Shown: one piece after another, positions 8,691 to 18,039 of the stretch
How the letters are laid out: every line of letters starts with the position of its first letter
How positions within the stretch are numbered: the first letter of the stretch is position 1
DNA from: Thiohalophilus sp046483665
GTDB lineage: Bacteria; Pseudomonadota; Gammaproteobacteria; UBA6429; Thiohalophilaceae
Reading direction: 5' to 3'
Assembly (NCBI RefSeq): GCF_046483665.1
Contig: NZ_JAWOCR010000004.1
Location: 51,982 to 115,981 of the forward strand
DNA length: 64,000 bases
Position numbers and translations under genes: made by a program
The notes under the pieces: model-generated
What the model was told of the DNA's origin: nothing
The model's input: the letters and a program-made list of their open reading frames with translations, nothing else
Databases searched by the model: none

Positions 8691-10559
8691 GTGAATCCGA
8701 ATCCGCCTGTCCGTTACACGGTCTTTCCAGTTTCCCCGCAGGCTCATCTGTTTCGTGTGCAATGCACCATCGAACAACCGGATCCGGCCGGCCAGCGCCT
8801 GAGCATGCCCGGCTGGATCCCCGGCAGTTACATGATTCGGGATTTTGCCAAAAATGTCGTCTGGCTCCGGGCGAGCGACGAGCAGGGCCATCCACTGGAG
8901 GTCGTCAAACTCGACAAGGCCACCTGGCAAGTCGCAGCCTGTGACACGCCCCTGTATATAGAATATGAAGTGTATGCCTGGGATTTGTCGGTACGCGGTG
9001 CTCATCTGGATACCAATCATGCCTATTTTAATGGCACCACGGTTTTTGTCGCTGTCGAAGGCCAGACCGATCAACCCTGCCAGGTCACACTCCAGCGCCC
9101 TGAAGGAGAAACCTATCAGGACTGGCGTGTTGCCACGACCCTGCCCCGCAGGGAAGCCGCGCTGTACGACTTTGGCAGCTATCAGGCGGTCGACTACGAT
9201 GAATTGATCGATCACCCGGTGGAGATGGGCCATTTTAATCTGGCCAGCTTCGAAGTGGCCGGCGTGCCACACGATATCGCACTCACCGGTAAACATCGCG
9301 CCGATCTGCCCCGCCTCTGCAGGGACCTGGAAAAGATCTGCGCTACCCATGTGGCCCTGTTTGGCGAATTGCCGAAAATGGAGCGTTATCTGTTTATGGT
9401 AACGGCTGTCGGCGAAGGCTACGGCGGTCTCGAACATCGCAGTTCCACCAGTCTGCTGTGCAGTCGCAACGATCTACCCTTACCCGGCCAGGAGACGATC
9501 ACCGATAACTATCGCAACTTCCTGGGCCTGTGCAGCCACGAATATTTTCATCTGTGGAATGTTAAACGGATCAAGCCGGCCATCTTCATGCCCTATGATC
9601 TGAGTCGCGAAACGCCGACCCGCCAGTTATGGGCCTTCGAAGGCATTACCTCTTACTACGACGAGCTGGCGCTGGTGCGCAGCGGTGTCATCAATACCGA
9701 AAGTTATCTGCAATTGCTCGGACAGACGGCAACCCGGGTCTGGCGCGGGGCCGGGCGTTTCAAACAGAGCGTGGCCGACAGCAGCTTCGATGCCTGGAGC
9801 AAATTCTACAAACAGGACGAAAGCGCGCCGAACAATATCGTCAGCTACTATACCAAGGGTGCCCTGATTGCCCTGGCACTGGATCTGACACTGCGTCAGA
9901 TGACCGACGACGCCCGTAGCCTGGATGATCTGATGCGCCGGCTCTGGCAGACATACGGTAAACCGGGGATCGGCGTGCCCGAAGGCGAAATCGAACGTCT
10001 GGCCACACAAATCGCCGGGACCGATCTGAGTGAGTTCTTCGCCCGTTACGTGCACGGCACGGAAGACCCGCCCCTGCAGAAGCTACTGGAACAGACCGGC
10101 ATCGATTTCTGCCTGCGCCCCGCACGCAACGCCGATGACAGGGGCGGCAGCGCCGCTGAACCACGCTCCGAACAACGTCCGCCCGTCTGGCTCGGGGCGC
10201 GTGTGGCCCATGATCCACTGGGCGCTCGTCTGACCCAGGTGTTCGATAACGGGCCTGCACAAAAAGCCGGGCTGTCGGCGGGCGATGTGATCATCGCCTG
10301 CGACCATATCAAGGTCGACAAGAACAACCTGGAATTGCAACTGGGAGACTATCCGCCCGGTTCAGACGTGACGCTGCATGCTTTTCGTCGTGATGAACTG
10401 TTTGAAACTCTTCTGGAACTGGAACCGGCGCCGGCGGATACGGTCTATTTGACCATCAAGAGTCAATCGAGCACCCAACAATCTCTGGCCCGTGAACGCT
10501 GGCTGGGACAGAACCGCAACTCCCCGGTCACCCGACAGGTCACTAACCCGTCACAATAA
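8691..10559 (+). CDS. M61 family peptidase with C-terminal PDZ domain (622 aa)
   Basis: Glycyl-aminopeptidase-like metalloprotease. The zinc motif HEYFHLWNVKRIKP (HExxH) is near residue 284, the N-terminal domain is the usual beta-rich M61 region, and a PDZ domain lies at about 500-590 (WLGARVAHDPLG, GPAQKAGLSAGDVIIACD). I place the start at GTG 8691 because an in-frame extension upstream to 8484 would run back over the end of the preceding gene in another frame. There is no signal peptide, so it is predicted to be cytoplasmic. Confidence 0.9.
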   Translation: MNPNPPVRYTVFPVSPQAHLFRVQCTIEQPDPAGQRLSMPGWIPGSYMIRDFAKNVVWLRASDEQGHPLEVVKLDKATWQVAACDTPLYIEYEVYAWDLSVRGAHLDTNHAYFNGTTVFVAVEGQTDQPCQVTLQRPEGETYQDWRVATTLPRREAALYDFGSYQAVDYDELIDHPVEMGHFNLASFEVAGVPHDIALTGKHRADLPRLCRDLEKICATHVALFGELPKMERYLFMVTAVGEGYGGLEHRSSTSLLCSRNDLPLPGQETITDNYRNFLGLCSHEYFHLWNVKRIKPAIFMPYDLSRETPTRQLWAFEGITSYYDELALVRSGVINTESYLQLLGQTATRVWRGAGRFKQSVADSSFDAWSKFYKQDESAPNNIVSYYTKGALIALALDLTLRQMTDDARSLDDLMRRLWQTYGKPGIGVPEGEIERLATQIAGTDLSEFFARYVHGTEDPPLQKLLEQTGIDFCLRPARNADDRGGSAAEPRSEQRPPVWLGARVAHDPLGARLTQVFDNGPAQKAGLSAGDVIIACDHIKVDKNNLELQLGDYPPGSDVTLHAFRRDELFETLLELEPAPADTVYLTIKSQSSTQQSLARERWLGQNRNSPVTRQVTNPSQ

Positions 10560-10573
10560 CAATATTTGACTTC

Positions 10574-10948
10574 ATGCAACCGACTTATGATCCATACCGG
10601 GATCCGCTCGATAACCTGATCAAGCTGACCCACATTGTCTATCTGCTGCAGGCCCTGACCTATGTCACGGCCATCACCTATGTCATTGCCGTCATTATCA
10701 ACTATGTCAAACTGGAGGATGTGCGCGGCACCTGGCTGGAATCGCACTTCCGCTGGCAGATACGCACCTTCTGGATCAGCCTGGTCGGCCTCATTATTGG
10801 TACCCTCGGAGTGTATATTCTGATTGGCTGGCTGATCCTGGCCGCGACGTTTTTCTGGGTCGTCTATCGTATTATCAAAGGCTGGTTGTATCTGTATGAA
10901 AAACGACCACTGACTCCCTCGACGATCCCACCGAACACAGGAACCTGA
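10574..10948 (+). CDS. DUF4870-like small membrane protein (124 aa)
   Basis: Three predicted transmembrane helices: about residues 19-42 (HIVYLLQALTYVTAITYVIA), 68-88 (FWISLVGLIIGTLGVYILIG) and 88-105. This is the arrangement of DUF4870 family proteins, whose function is unknown. It starts 14 nt after the M61 peptidase gene on the same strand. The C-terminus is short and charged. Confidence 0.8.
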   Translation: MQPTYDPYRDPLDNLIKLTHIVYLLQALTYVTAITYVIAVIINYVKLEDVRGTWLESHFRWQIRTFWISLVGLIIGTLGVYILIGWLILAATFFWVVYRIIKGWLYLYEKRPLTPSTIPPNTGT

Positions 10949-11051
10949 GAGGCACTTGTGGTATTGTGCGATTCATTGCTCTACAACAAAACCTGACAGT
11001 TATGTTCTGCGGCATAAAACCCGTTATCTGTAGAAGGATAAAACGCGAGCC

Positions 11052-13865
11052 ATGAGTCTGCTGGGACTGGTACTCACAATCTTTGTCGGCAGTGTGCTGG
11101 CGGCTGGCATCTCCCGCCTGGGGCGTCTGCATTCGGCCTGGCTGTCCGGCGCCGTGGTGATCGCCGCCCTGTTCCAGCTGTGGCCCATGATGGCGTCTGT
11201 CGCCGATGGCGTCATCATTATCCAGCGTGTGGCATGGATACCGGCAGTCGGCCTGGATCTGGTCTTCCGCCTCGACGGACTGGGTTTGCTGTTTGCCCTG
11301 CTGATTCTGGGAATTGGCCTGCTCATCATTCTCTATGCCCGTTATTACCTGTCCGAACGGGACTGCATGGGCCGCTTCTATGCCTACCTGTTACTGTTTA
11401 TGGGCGCCATGCTTGGCATCGTGCTGTCGGAAAACATCATCCAGCTGCTGATCTTCTGGGAGCTGACCAGTCTCTCCTCCTTCCTGTTGATCAGTTACTG
11501 GCAGGAGCGCAGCGATGCCCGTAACGGCGCGCGCATGGCGCTGGCCGTGACCGGCGCCGGCGGGCTGGCCATGCTCGGGGGCTTTGTTCTGCTGGGTGAA
11601 ATCGTCGGCAGTTACGAGCTGTCCGTCATTCTCCAGTCCGGTCACATCATTCGGGATCATCCCCAGCATCTGACCGTATTGATCCTGATCCTGCTCGGCG
11701 CCTTTACCAAGTCTGCCCAGTTTCCGTTCCATTTCTGGTTGCCCAATGCCATGTCGGCCCCCACACCGGTATCGGCGTATCTGCATTCGGCCACGATGGT
11801 CAAGGCCGGGGTATTTTTGCTGGCCCGGTTTTTCCCGGCCCTGTCACAATCGCCCGAATGGTCCTGGCTGGTGGGCGGCGCGGGCCTGATCACCCTGCTG
11901 ATCGGTGCCATCTTTGCGCTGTTCAAACATGATCTGAAAGGGCTGCTGGCCTATTCCACCATCAGTCACCTGGGACTGATTACCCTGCTGTTCGGGATCG
12001 GCACCCCGCTGGCGGCGGTCGCCGGGGTATTTCATATTATCAATCATGCCATCTTCAAAGCCTCGCTGTTCATGGCGGCCGGCATCATTGATCACGAAAC
12101 CGGCTCACGCGATATGCGCCAGCTCAATGGAATGTGGAAATATATGCCACATACCGCCCTGCTGGCGATGGTCGCCGCCGGCGCGATGGCCGGCGTGCCG
12201 CTGCTGAACGGTTTCCTTTCCAAGGAAATGTTTTTCGCCGAAGCGGTCAGCGCTGCAACTCATTTGAAGCTGGGCTGGTGGTTGCCGACGCTGGTCACCG
12301 TCGCCGGAATATTCGCGTTCGCCTATTCGTTCCGTTTTATTCATGATGTCTTTTTCAACGGCGAACCGATCGATTTACCCAAAACCCCCCATGAGCCTCC
12401 GCGCTGGATGAAAGTCCCGGTGGAAATGCTGGTCGCCCTGTGTCTGCTGGTCGGTATTCTGCCGACGCTGACGGTGGAACCGCTACTGCGTATCGCCGCC
12501 AGCGGCGTGCTGCAAACCCCGCCACCCGAGTTCGATCTGGCCATCTGGCATGGCTTTAGCCCGGCATTGTGGATGAGCATCATTGCCCTGCTGGGAGGGG
12601 CGCTGATCTATAGCGTGCGCGAACCCCTGTTTCGCTTTCATGATCGGACTTTGCTGCCCTACCTGAAGGCCAGCAGGGTCTTCGATGTCGTGCAGGACAC
12701 ATTGTTCGCCCTGGCCCGAACGATCACCCGGCTGACCGATATCGGTTCACTGCAACGCATGCTGGCCTGGTTTGTCGCCTCTGCCCTGGTGCTGGGCATT
12801 ACGGGATTTGTGGCCGGCGGAGCTCCCCTGAGGGGGACTGCTGACGCTCTGCCGCTGGACGGGGTCAGCCTGGTGGCGGCGCTGGTATTGATCGCCGCGG
12901 CGATCGGCACGGTAGTGCTGCATCGGCGACGTCTGATCAGCCTGACAGTGATGGGCGCGGTCGGCCTGATCGTGGCGCTGATCTTCATCAAGTTTTCCGC
13001 CCCGGATCTGGCCATGACCCAGTTGTCGGTGGAAATTGTCACCATCGTCTTGTTGCTGCTGGCCCTCTACTACCTGCCCCAGCAACAGGCGCCGGAATCG
13101 AGCTGGCTGCGCCGGGGACGTGATCTGGGTCTGGCGGCGACCGCCGGGGGCGGCGCCGCCCTGTTGAGCTGGGCCGTGCTGACCCGTCCGTTTGACAGTA
13201 TTTCCGACTATTTTCTGGCCAACAGCGTCAGCGGTGGCGGCGGCACCAATGTGGTCAATGTTATTCTGGTCGATTTTCGGGGCTTTGATACGCTTGGCGA
13301 AATTACCGTCCTGGCGCTGGCGGCACTGGGGATTTATGCAATGCTCGAACGCCTGGAGCTGGTCGGACCCGACACGGATCGTCGCGGCCGCCCCTGGAGC
13401 CTGGACATTCACCCGACCATCATGGCTTCACTGACGCGGCTGCTGCTGCCTCTGGCTCTGCTGGTCTCCCTGTTTATCCTGCTGCGTGGCCATAATCTCC
13501 CCGGTGGCGGCTTTATCGCCGGCCTGGTCACGGCCGTGGCGTTAATTACCCTGTATCTGGCCAACGGGGTACGCTGGACCCGGGCCCGTCTGCCCGCCAA
13601 TATGCATCCGGTGATCGCCGCCGGCCTGCTGCTGGCAACCCTCACCGGGCTGGGCAGCTGGCTGTTCGGTTATCCGTTTTTGACCTCGACCTTTACGCAT
13701 GTTCACTGGCCTGTAGTCGGCGATTTCGAGCTGGCCTCGGCCATACTGTTTGATCTGGGGGTCTATCTGGCGGTGGTGGGCGCCACGCTGCTGATCCTGA
13801 TTTTCATCGGCATGTTGCACAGCAGCGATGCCAGTACCCGGTCCCCTCGCGAGGAAGCACCCTGA
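11052..13865 (+). CDS. mrpA: Mrp-type Na+(K+)/H+ antiporter subunit A fused to subunit B (937 aa)
   Basis: Multi-subunit cation/proton antiporter subunit homologous to NuoL of respiratory complex I. The N-terminal ~600 residues are a proton-channel module with LLIFWELTSLSSFLLISYW, FPFHFWLPNAMSAPTPVSAYLHS and a chain of transmembrane helices. The MbhD-like segment follows, and from about residue 795 an MnhB domain carries GHNLPGGGFIAGL. The length (937 aa) and this domain show that MrpB is fused to MrpA, as in many proteobacteria. It is the first gene of a six-ORF operon and its stop overlaps mrpC by one base. Confidence 0.94.
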   Translation: MSLLGLVLTIFVGSVLAAGISRLGRLHSAWLSGAVVIAALFQLWPMMASVADGVIIIQRVAWIPAVGLDLVFRLDGLGLLFALLILGIGLLIILYARYYLSERDCMGRFYAYLLLFMGAMLGIVLSENIIQLLIFWELTSLSSFLLISYWQERSDARNGARMALAVTGAGGLAMLGGFVLLGEIVGSYELSVILQSGHIIRDHPQHLTVLILILLGAFTKSAQFPFHFWLPNAMSAPTPVSAYLHSATMVKAGVFLLARFFPALSQSPEWSWLVGGAGLITLLIGAIFALFKHDLKGLLAYSTISHLGLITLLFGIGTPLAAVAGVFHIINHAIFKASLFMAAGIIDHETGSRDMRQLNGMWKYMPHTALLAMVAAGAMAGVPLLNGFLSKEMFFAEAVSAATHLKLGWWLPTLVTVAGIFAFAYSFRFIHDVFFNGEPIDLPKTPHEPPRWMKVPVEMLVALCLLVGILPTLTVEPLLRIAASGVLQTPPPEFDLAIWHGFSPALWMSIIALLGGALIYSVREPLFRFHDRTLLPYLKASRVFDVVQDTLFALARTITRLTDIGSLQRMLAWFVASALVLGITGFVAGGAPLRGTADALPLDGVSLVAALVLIAAAIGTVVLHRRRLISLTVMGAVGLIVALIFIKFSAPDLAMTQLSVEIVTIVLLLLALYYLPQQQAPESSWLRRGRDLGLAATAGGGAALLSWAVLTRPFDSISDYFLANSVSGGGGTNVVNVILVDFRGFDTLGEITVLALAALGIYAMLERLELVGPDTDRRGRPWSLDIHPTIMASLTRLLLPLALLVSLFILLRGHNLPGGGFIAGLVTAVALITLYLANGVRWTRARLPANMHPVIAAGLLLATLTGLGSWLFGYPFLTSTFTHVHWPVVGDFELASAILFDLGVYLAVVGATLLILIFIGMLHSSDASTRSPREEAP

Positions 13866-14191
13866 TGGAAGCCCTGCTGTCCCTGCTGATTGGCATACTC
13901 ACCGCCTGCGGTGTGTATATGATGCTGCGCGGACGCACCTTCCCGGTAGTCCTCGGGCTGACTTTGCTCTCCTATGCGGTGAACGTCTTTTTGTTTGCCA
14001 TGGGACGCCTGACGATCGGCCGCCCGCCGGTCATCGACGAGGCTATCAGCCAGTATGCCGATCCCCTGCCCCAGGCCCTGGTCCTGACGGCCATTGTGAT
14101 TAGTTTCGGCATGACCGCCTTTGTTATCGTGCTGGCGCTCAAGGCGCGGGCGGAACTGGGTAACGACCACGTGGATGGAGAGCGCGAATGA
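13865..14191 (+). CDS. mrpC: Mrp antiporter subunit C (108 aa)
   Basis: NuoK-like subunit with three transmembrane helices: LLSLLIGILTACGVYMML, VVLGLTLLSYAVNVFLFAMG and ALVLTAIVISFGMTAFVIVL. A conserved segment between helices 2 and 3 (GRPPVIDEAISQYADPLPQAL) is characteristic of MnhC/MrpC. Its start overlaps the mrpA stop and its stop overlaps the mrpD start, the compact arrangement typical of mrp operons. Confidence 0.93.
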   Translation: MEALLSLLIGILTACGVYMMLRGRTFPVVLGLTLLSYAVNVFLFAMGRLTIGRPPVIDEAISQYADPLPQALVLTAIVISFGMTAFVIVLALKARAELGNDHVDGERE

Positions 14192-15693
14192 ATCATCTGG
14201 TTATCGCGCCGGTTCTCCTGCCACTGGTGGCCGGTATTGTGTTGTTACTGCTGCGGGGTGCGCCGCTACCCTTGCAACGCACTCTGAGTATGATCGCAAT
14301 CCTGGCACAGGCGGGCGCCGCCGTGCTGCTATTGCAGAGTGTGCTCGAGGGGCCGTTACGGGTCTACGCCCTGGGAAACTGGCAGGCCCCCTTTGGCATC
14401 GTTCTGGTGGCTGATCCGCTGGCCGCCTGGATGGTCTTGATTACCGCCCTGCTGGCGCTGTTCGCCCTGCTTTATGCCCTGCGCGGCGGCGATCAGGCCG
14501 GGCGTCATTTTCATGTCCTGTTTCAACTGCAGCTGTTCGGATTGCAGGGCGCTTTTTTAACCGGCGATCTCTTCAACCTGTTTGTCTTTTTCGAAATTCT
14601 GCTGCTTGCCTCCTACGGTTTACTGTTGCACGGTAGCGGTCCGCACCGCAGTCGCGCCGGACTGCATTTTGTCGTCCTCAATCTGGCCGGTTCCACCCTG
14701 TTTCTGTTCGCCATCGGCACGCTCTACGGCACATTCGGCACACTCAACATGGCCGACCTGGCGGTTCATGTCGCCCGGGCCGATGCCGACCAGCAAAGTC
14801 TGGCGCGACTTGCCGGGCTGCTATTGTTCGGCGTCTTCGCACTCAAGGCGGCGCTGGTGCCCCTGCACCTGTGGCTACCCGCCGCCTATTCGGCCGCCAC
14901 CGCCCCGGTTGCCGCCCTGTTTGTGATCATGACCAAGGTGGGCGCTTATGGCATCCTGCGCCTGGATGTCCTGCTGTACGGGGAAGGCCCGCTGTCGAAC
15001 CTGCTCGATGCCTGGTTGTTGCCGCTGGCACTGTTGACTCTGGCACTGGGCACGCTGGGTGTCATGGCCAGCACCCATTTGCGCCGCCAGGTTGCCTGGC
15101 TGGTGGTGATCTCGGTAGGAACACTACTGACCGCGTTTGCCATCGGTGGCGTCAACGGGATCGCAGCGGGACTCTATTACCTGCCTCATACCACTTTTGC
15201 CGGCGCCGCCTTTTTCCTGCTGGCGGACAGCCTGGCCCGACGCCGGGGCGAGCATGACGACCATTTCGTGCCCCATGCCCGACTGGCCGATCGGCGCCTG
15301 CTGGGCGGGATTTTCTTCATCGTGGCCATTCTGCTCGCCGGTCTGCCGCCCTTGTCGGGCTTTATTGGCAAGTTTCTGATTCTGCGCGCCGCGCTCGATA
15401 CCCCGGCCGCTACAGCCTGGGTACTGGCGATCATTCTGGGCGGTAGCCTGTTGACCATCATTGCCCTGGCCCGTTCCGGCAGCCTGATATTTTATCGTTC
15501 GCATCCGGCCGAACACGGAACGGCCACCGGTCAGCTGTGGCAGGAACTGCTCCCGACGGCAGGGCTGATAATGTTGTGTCTCGGGCTGGTGGTGGCCGCC
15601 GGGCCGATCGATGCCATCACCCGCCTGATTGCCGAACAGCTGCTGCAACCGGAGATTTATATTCAGGCGGTACTGGGAGGGACACGCTCATGA
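14188..15693 (+). CDS. mrpD: Mrp antiporter subunit D (501 aa)
   Basis: NuoM/NuoN-like proton-channel subunit. A discontinuous-helix antiporter module is visible as GDLFNLFVFFEILLLASYGL (about residues 126-145) and LKAALVPLHLWLPAAYSAAT (about 218-237, with the functional lysine). About fourteen hydrophobic helices span the protein. It overlaps mrpC by 4 nt and mrpE by 4 nt. Confidence 0.94.
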   Translation: MNHLVIAPVLLPLVAGIVLLLLRGAPLPLQRTLSMIAILAQAGAAVLLLQSVLEGPLRVYALGNWQAPFGIVLVADPLAAWMVLITALLALFALLYALRGGDQAGRHFHVLFQLQLFGLQGAFLTGDLFNLFVFFEILLLASYGLLLHGSGPHRSRAGLHFVVLNLAGSTLFLFAIGTLYGTFGTLNMADLAVHVARADADQQSLARLAGLLLFGVFALKAALVPLHLWLPAAYSAATAPVAALFVIMTKVGAYGILRLDVLLYGEGPLSNLLDAWLLPLALLTLALGTLGVMASTHLRRQVAWLVVISVGTLLTAFAIGGVNGIAAGLYYLPHTTFAGAAFFLLADSLARRRGEHDDHFVPHARLADRRLLGGIFFIVAILLAGLPPLSGFIGKFLILRAALDTPAATAWVLAIILGGSLLTIIALARSGSLIFYRSHPAEHGTATGQLWQELLPTAGLIMLCLGLVVAAGPIDAITRLIAEQLLQPEIYIQAVLGGTRS

Positions 15694-16181
15694 CAGGACG
15701 TTGGCTACCGCATCCGGTTTTGACCCTGGTGCTGGCACTGATCTGGATGCTGCTGGTTAACAGCTTCGCGCCCGGTCACCTGTTGCTCGGGCTGCTGTTT
15801 GGCTGGGCCATTCCGCTGTTTACCCGGCACTTCTGGCCGGAGCAGGTGCGTATTGCCCGACCGCTGGTATTACTGCGGTTTATCATTATCGTATTGTTCG
15901 ATATCGTCGTTGCCAATCTGACCGTGGCGCGACTGATACTGGGCCGGCCCAAACACCTGCGCCCCCGGTTTGTCGAACTGCCGCTGGATTTGCGCACCGA
16001 CCTGGCCATCAGCCTGCTGGCCAATACTATCAGCCTGACGCCCGGTACCGTCTCGGCGAAGCTCAACGAAGATCGTCATTGTCTTATCGTGCATGCGCTT
16101 CACGAAACCGATAGCGACGCGATGATCGCCAAAATCAAGCAACGTTATGAAGCGCCCCTCAAGGAGGTGTTTGAATCATGA
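15690..16181 (+). CDS. mrpE: Mrp antiporter subunit E (163 aa)
   Basis: MnhE family subunit without a complex I homologue. Two or three N-terminal transmembrane helices precede a cytoplasmic domain containing TDLAISLLANTISLTPGTVS, the hallmark stretch of MnhE. I choose ATG 15690 because it overlaps the mrpD stop by 4 nt, as with the other genes of the operon; an open extension upstream lies within mrpD. The stop overlaps mrpF by 4 nt. Confidence 0.92.
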   Translation: MTGRWLPHPVLTLVLALIWMLLVNSFAPGHLLLGLLFGWAIPLFTRHFWPEQVRIARPLVLLRFIIIVLFDIVVANLTVARLILGRPKHLRPRFVELPLDLRTDLAISLLANTISLTPGTVSAKLNEDRHCLIVHALHETDSDAMIAKIKQRYEAPLKEVFES

Positions 16182-16447
16182 TTGAAACCGTTATCCCGAT
16201 TGCTTTTGGTCTGGTTTCCATTGCCGTTTTGCTGAATCTGTGGCGATTGCTGTTCGGACCGGATATGCCGGATCGTATTCTGGCCCTGGATACGCTTTAC
16301 GTGAACACCATCGCCCTGCTGGTATTGTTTGGCATCTATTCAGCCAGCAATATTTATTTCGAGGCGGCGTTGTTAATTGCCCTGATGGGATTTGTCGGGA
16401 CCGTGGCGCTATGCAAATACCTGCTGCGCGGTGACATCATCGAGTAA
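16178..16447 (+). CDS. mrpF: Mrp antiporter subunit F (89 aa)
   Basis: Small three-helix subunit. The segment RLLFGPDMPDRILALDTLYV between helices 1 and 2 is the recognisable MnhF/MrpF motif. ATG 16178 overlaps the mrpE stop by 4 nt and the next gene begins 5 nt after its stop. Confidence 0.92.
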   Translation: MIETVIPIAFGLVSIAVLLNLWRLLFGPDMPDRILALDTLYVNTIALLVLFGIYSASNIYFEAALLIALMGFVGTVALCKYLLRGDIIE

Positions 16448-16452
16448 TCATT

Positions 16453-16788
16453 ATGGCCGAATATATTATTTCCGCATTGATCCTCATCGGCGCCGCCTTC
16501 ACTTTCATCGGTTCGCTCGGTCTGGCGCGTCTGAAGGATTTCTACACCCGCCTGCACGGCCCCACCAAGGCTACCACCCTGGGCGTCGGCAGCCTCCTGT
16601 TCGCCTCGGCCCTCTACTTCAGCCGTGGCGACGAACTCAGCCTGCACGAAATTCTGGTCACCCTGTTCCTGTTCATCACCGCGCCGGTCAGCGCTCATCT
16701 TTTATCCAAAGCCGCCCTGCACCTGCAACTGCACTCCCTGGCCAAACCGCCATCTGCCACTACTGATGACCAAAACGAACAGAACTAA
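16453..16788 (+). CDS. mrpG: Mrp antiporter subunit G (111 aa)
   Basis: MnhG/PhaG family subunit, last gene of the operon. Three hydrophobic helices are present, and LGLARLKDFYTRLHGPTKA between the first and second is the family signature. With mrpA/B, C, D, E and F this gives a complete antiporter that exports Na+ (or K+) against protons and supports pH and salt tolerance. Confidence 0.92.
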   Translation: MAEYIISALILIGAAFTFIGSLGLARLKDFYTRLHGPTKATTLGVGSLLFASALYFSRGDELSLHEILVTLFLFITAPVSAHLLSKAALHLQLHSLAKPPSATTDDQNEQN

Positions 16789-16842
16789 AACATACATAAA
16801 AACCCAAAGCCGACAACCATTCAAAGTTATTCACTATACTCT

Positions 16843-17045
16843 CGCCAAGACGCCGAGACGCAAAGAAAAACAATAATTTCCTGGCGGCCTCTGCGGCTCT
16901 GCGAGAGTTATTAAATCATCCAGCAAGAAAGAACGGACACGATTCAAACTTATCTCTCATTTTCTCGCAAAGACGCCGAGACGCAAAGAAGAACAATGAT
17001 TTCCTGGCGGGCTCTGCGGCTCTGCGAGAGGAATTAAGTTTTTTG
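16843..17045. repeat. Two tandem copies of an inverted CTCTCGCCAAGACG element
   Basis: Copy 1 spans about 16843-16910 and copy 2 about 16966-17034. Each starts with TCTCGC(C/A)AAGACGCCGAG and ACGCAAAGAA, passes through TGATTTCCTGGCGG or close variants, and ends with CTCTGCGGCTCTGCGAGAG, so the ends are inverted repeats. Copies are about 123 bp apart and near-identical. They lie between the converging mrpG and egtD genes, where they could also act as a transcription barrier. Confidence 0.75.
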
Positions 17046-17070
17046 ACGAGAAAGAGTGAAAACGACGGGG

Positions 17071-18039
17071 TTAATCTTCAGCGACATCGAAATAGTGCAG
17101 GCTGAAGAGGTTATCGGGATCGGTCCAGACCTGACGGCTGGTGAAGCCCGCGCGACCGGCCAGGTCGATGAATTCCTCGACGGTGTATTTGTAGGAGCTC
17201 TCGGTGTGGATGGATTCGTTCTTGTCGAAATCGAACCGTTGACCGTCGATCGTCAGTTGCTGGGCCTGTTGACTGACAAGGTGCATCTCAATTCGGCCCA
17301 GTGCAGCGTTATAATAAGCATGATGCGTGAACAGTTGCGGATTGAGTTCGGCATCCAGTTCCCGCCCAATGCGGTGCAATAAATTCAGGTTGAATGCCGC
17401 AGTCACCCCCTCGCGATCATTGTACGCGGCGTTGAGAATCGCCGGGTCTTTTTTCAGATCCACGCCGATTAACAGACTGCCCTGCGGCCCGGCGACGGGG
17501 ATCAGGTTACGTAGAAACATCTCGGCCTGCTCGGGTTCGAAGTTGCCGATACTGGAGCCGGGAAAAAAGATCAATTTACGCCCGCCCGGCGGACAAAATG
17601 GCAGGCTCAACGGCGCGGTAAAATCGACGCAGGCCGCGTGAATTTCGAGCCAGGGATATTCACGCGCGACCTGATCGGCCGCCTGATAGAGAAAATCACG
17701 CGAAATATCCATTGGCACATAAACGCTTGGGCGCAGAACATCCAGCAGCAGTCGCACCTTTTCGCTATTGCCGCTACCCGGCTCGATCAACCGGCAACGC
17801 TCGCCAATCAGATCGAAAATTTCACCGGCATTTTGTTGCAACAGGGCCTGTTCGGTGCGGGTGGGATAATAGTCCTCGGTACGACAGATGGCGTCGAACA
17901 GTTCCGAGCCGCGTTCATCATAAAAAAATTTCGGCGGAATACGACGCGGACGACGAGTGAGACCGGCGATCACCTCCGCGTAAAAATCCGCCTCCGATGG
18001 ATGTTCGTCATAATAATAGACTGCGGGTATAGCCGACAT
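17071..18039 (-). CDS. egtD: L-histidine N-alpha-methyltransferase, EgtD type (322 aa)
   Basis: SAM-dependent trimethylation of histidine to hercynine, the first step of ergothioneine synthesis. Features include RIPPKFFYDERGSELFDAIC near the N-terminus, the SAM loop LIEPGSGNSEKVRLLL (about residues 80-95) and FFPGSSIGNFEPEQAEMFL. The start at 18039 is chosen because its ATG overlaps the egtB stop by one base (TGATG) and gives the usual ~320 aa length. The same enzyme family also serves in ovothiol-like pathways, but OvoA is fused differently. Confidence 0.92.
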   Translation of the reverse strand: MSAIPAVYYYDEHPSEADFYAEVIAGLTRRPRRIPPKFFYDERGSELFDAICRTEDYYPTRTEQALLQQNAGEIFDLIGERCRLIEPGSGNSEKVRLLLDVLRPSVYVPMDISRDFLYQAADQVAREYPWLEIHAACVDFTAPLSLPFCPPGGRKLIFFPGSSIGNFEPEQAEMFLRNLIPVAGPQGSLLIGVDLKKDPAILNAAYNDREGVTAAFNLNLLHRIGRELDAELNPQLFTHHAYYNAALGRIEMHLVSQQAQQLTIDGQRFDFDKNESIHTESSYKYTVEEFIDLAGRAGFTSRQVWTDPDNLFSLHYFDVAED